Positions 62,281-64,000 of a DNA stretch of 64,000 nucleotides are shown here, in pieces. Each line of letters begins with the position of its first letter. Positions within the stretch are counted from its first letter, which is position 1. Under the pieces are notes generated by a model. That model was not told the DNA's origin, made no database searches, and worked only from the letters and a program-made list of their open reading frames with translations. The stretch comes from Dicaeum eximium. Its lineage: Eukaryota; Chordata; Aves; Passeriformes; Dicaeidae. The position numbers and the translations under genes were made by a program. The DNA lies in NCBI GenBank assembly GCA_013396995.1, contig VWZP01008554.1:623825-687824 (forward strand), given 5' to 3'.

Positions 62281-62639
62281 GAGTGGCAGAGCCAAATTGG
62301 TTCAGCCTTTCCTCCCCCCACTCCCAGTTCAAACCAGGGCTTCATACCCCCTGCAGTGGCTGTGGGGGTCACAGACCAGCAGGGTACCCTGTGTCCCCAC
62401 AGAGAGCAGCTGGGGAAAGAGTGAGGGCTTGCAAGCCCATTCCTGGCTCTGGCACAGCCAAATCTGTGCCCGTCAGATGCTGAGCAGAGGCTGAGGCCCC
62501 ACCATCCCAGCCAGACAAGCTGGGATGCAGGGATCCCCTCCCATTTCATGGAGGGCAGGGGTGTACCTACACTCATCCCACCTTAGGGACAGGGACATGG
62601 TTTGGTGGCCCTGCATGGCTATGTCCAGGTGCTTCAGTG
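62281..62639. other. Short stretch with no recognised element
   Basis: About 360 bp between the compound microsatellite and the inverted CR1 pair. I see no gene or repeat in it. Confidence 0.55.
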
Positions 62640-62942
62640 ATCATAGGAACACAGAATATTCTGAGTTGGAAGGGACACACAAGGATCATCGAGTCCCACT
62701 TCTGGCCCTGCACAGCACAGCCCCAAAAATCCATCCTGTGCCTGAGAGAGTTGTTCAAATGTTTCTTGAATTCTGAGAGTCTTGGTGCTGTGACCACTTC
62801 CCTGGGGATCCTGTTCCAGTGCCCAGCCACCCTCTGGGTGAGGAACCTTTCTCTAATATCCAGCCTAACCCTCCCCTGACACAGCTCCATGGCATTCCCT
62901 CAGGGCCTCTCACTGTGATGCTCCAGCTTGCTGCCTTGGCTA
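62640..62942 (-). mobile_element. CR1 LINE, left member of an inverted pair
   Basis: Reverse complement of CR1: 'atcataggaacacagaatat', 'ttggaagggacacacaagga', 'tcctgttccagtgcccagcc', 'ctaatatccagcctaaccct', 'cccctgacacagctccatgg'. The 3' signature is intact. Its 5' side continues into about 85 bp more that is shared with the opposite copy but does not look like the usual CR1 body. Confidence 0.95.
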
Positions 62943-63228
62943 TTTCGGGGTTTTTTCCCCCCTAAGAAAAGCCTCTGGCACCCAGTGAGGCAGTGAAGAG
63001 AGCAAGAGCATAAAAGCCAGACTATTCCTGCCTCTCATGGAATGTCTTTTTTTTTTTTTTTCCCCCTACAACTCCTGCATTTTCCTCTGGAAGCCCCTGG
63101 ATGGAAAAGTGAGTGCATGCATTGCTCACAGGCTGCTGAATGGAAAAGGTTGGCTTTTTTGCTCTTACTCTCTTCACAGCCTCACTGGGCACCAGAGGCT
63201 TTTCTTAGAGGTGGAAAAAGCCCCAGCA

Positions 63229-63530
63229 CAGCCAAGGCAGCAAGCTGGAGCATCACAGTGAGAGGCCCTGAGGGAATGCCATGGAGCTGTGTCAGGGGAG
63301 GGTTAGGCTGGATATTAGAGAAAGGTTCCTCACCCAGAGGGTGGCTGGGCACTGGAACAGGGTCCCCAGGGAAGTGGTCACAGCACCAAGGCTAACTGAG
63401 CTGAGGAAACATTTGAACAACACTCTCAGGCCCATGGTGTGACTCCTGGGGCCGTGCAGTGCAGGGCCAGGAGTGGGACTCGATGATCCTTGTGTGTCCC
63501 TTCCAGCTCAGGCTATTTTCTATTCTGTGG
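63229..63530 (+). mobile_element. CR1 LINE, right member of an inverted pair
   Basis: Plus-strand CR1: 'agctgtgtcaggggagggtt', 'aggctggatattagagaaag', 'ggctgggcactggaacaggg', 'tgggactcgatgatccttgt', 'gtgtcccttccagctcaggc' and a decayed end 'ttttctattctgtgg'. See the inverted repeat entry for its relation to 62640-62942. Confidence 0.95.
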
Positions 63531-63930
63531 GGGAGTTGGATGTGGCTGGGAGATGCCACATGGAGGGACCACGGCATGTGCAGGAAGCATCTTCATCCCC
63601 ATCCATCAGCCAGTGCCTCGGGGTGTCACAGGGACCCCAAAACCGAGACCCCAGCTCGCAGCCCCCCGCAGCACAAGAGGGCCAGGGCTGCGGGGTGGCC
63701 AAGGGGCTCCCCGGGGATTCGGGGCTGCCATTCGCCGCGGCCGGGGGTGGAGGAAGGAGGGAGATGGGACTCGACAGCTGTGCCCGCGACAGGGAAACTT
63801 TCCACCCGCAGCAGATACCGGGATAAATATAAATCGCCTTTGGGATGGCGCTTGGCTGGGACCCCCGGGCACAGCAGGGCAGGGCCACCCATGGGAACCC
63901 GGCACCGCATCCCGGGGGAGCCCGTGACAC
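63531..63930. other. GC-rich sequence near the right edge
   Basis: CpG-containing, G+C-rich sequence, such as 'attcgccgcggccgggggtg' and 'ggcaccgcatcccgggggag'. It may be the edge of another CpG island. Open frames here match no protein I know. Confidence 0.45.
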
Positions 63931-64000
63931 CGGACAGCGTGTACCGGCTTATCCTGGCTAATCCCGGACATCGTGTACCGGAGCATCCCGGCTCACACCG
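63931..64000. repeat. 34-bp tandem repeat running off the window
   Basis: Unit 1 at 63931-63964 and unit 2 at 63965-63998 match at 26 of 34 positions; the shared core is CGGACA.CGTGTACCGG. The last two bases begin a possible third copy. The full array lies beyond the right edge. Confidence 0.8.

Larger units (their letters stand above)
62640..63531. repeat. Inverted repeat built on two opposed CR1 copies
   Basis: Arms of about 385 bp (62640-63026 and 63145-63531) separated by about 118 bp that include a T run at 63047-63061. In the core, 63229-63390 matches the reverse complement of 62781-62942 at 161 of 162 positions. The inner 85 bp match at only about 85 percent and the outer 140 bp at roughly 80 percent (counted by eye). 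The shared inner 85 bp argue for inverted duplication and against two independent insertions. Confidence 0.9.

Noticed and set aside
61777..62576. Long open frames of 147-234 codons with an eight-residue period
   Set aside because: They are produced by the 24-bp minisatellite, whose unit length keeps frames open on both strands; a 23-bp unit breaks the periodic frame.

Overview
This is a 64 kb piece of a vertebrate nuclear genome, almost certainly a bird and probably a songbird. At least 15 copies of the avian CR1 LINE, mostly truncated to the 3' end, are scattered on both strands. There is also a solo endogenous-retrovirus LTR of a type I associate with passerine genomes (from memory). There are no operons, no bacterial-style gene packing, no rRNA or tRNA genes and no CRISPR array.

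Only one host coding exon can be assigned with confidence. It is a 52-bp exon on the minus strand at 45082-45133 with canonical splice sites. Its translation, ALKEMLYAAVDQAPSIE plus the first base of the next codon, matches the early SPX-domain region of XPR1, the phosphate exporter also known as the xenotropic/polytropic retrovirus receptor. The gene is therefore read right to left. Bases 1-45081 are intron 2, which continues past the left edge, and I found no exon 3. Bases 45134 to about 51600 are intron 1. The promoter and exon 1 (about the first 23 codons, including the ATG) should lie in or beside an 840-base run of N at 51601-52440. That run sits between a CpG-rich flank on the left and a nearly pure purine tract on the right.

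Layout: 1-51.3 kb is AT-rich intronic DNA with 11 CR1 pieces, one solo LTR (21752-22209), short tandem duplications and simple repeats. 51.35-53.6 kb is the GC-rich promoter neighbourhood with the gap, a polypurine block and a second CpG-rich cluster. 53.6-64 kb is GC-richer sequence upstream of XPR1. It holds four CR1 pieces, a perfect 75-bp direct repeat (52854-52928 and 54692-54766), a CpG-rich 24-bp minisatellite (61800-62037), a compound microsatellite, a roughly 0.9-kb inverted repeat built on two opposed CR1 copies (62640-63531), and the start of a 34-bp tandem repeat that runs off the right edge. I recognise no protein-coding gene in 52.4-64 kb. In human the next gene on that side of XPR1 is, from memory, ACBD6; none of its coding sequence is visible here.

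The most interesting observations are the loss of XPR1 exon 1 into the gap, the perfect 75-bp repeat bracketing the promoter-side region, and the CR1 inverted repeat with a near-identical core and clearly diverged flanks (a gene-conversion signature). I did not find a convincing novel protein system; most long open frames look like chance or repeat-derived frames.
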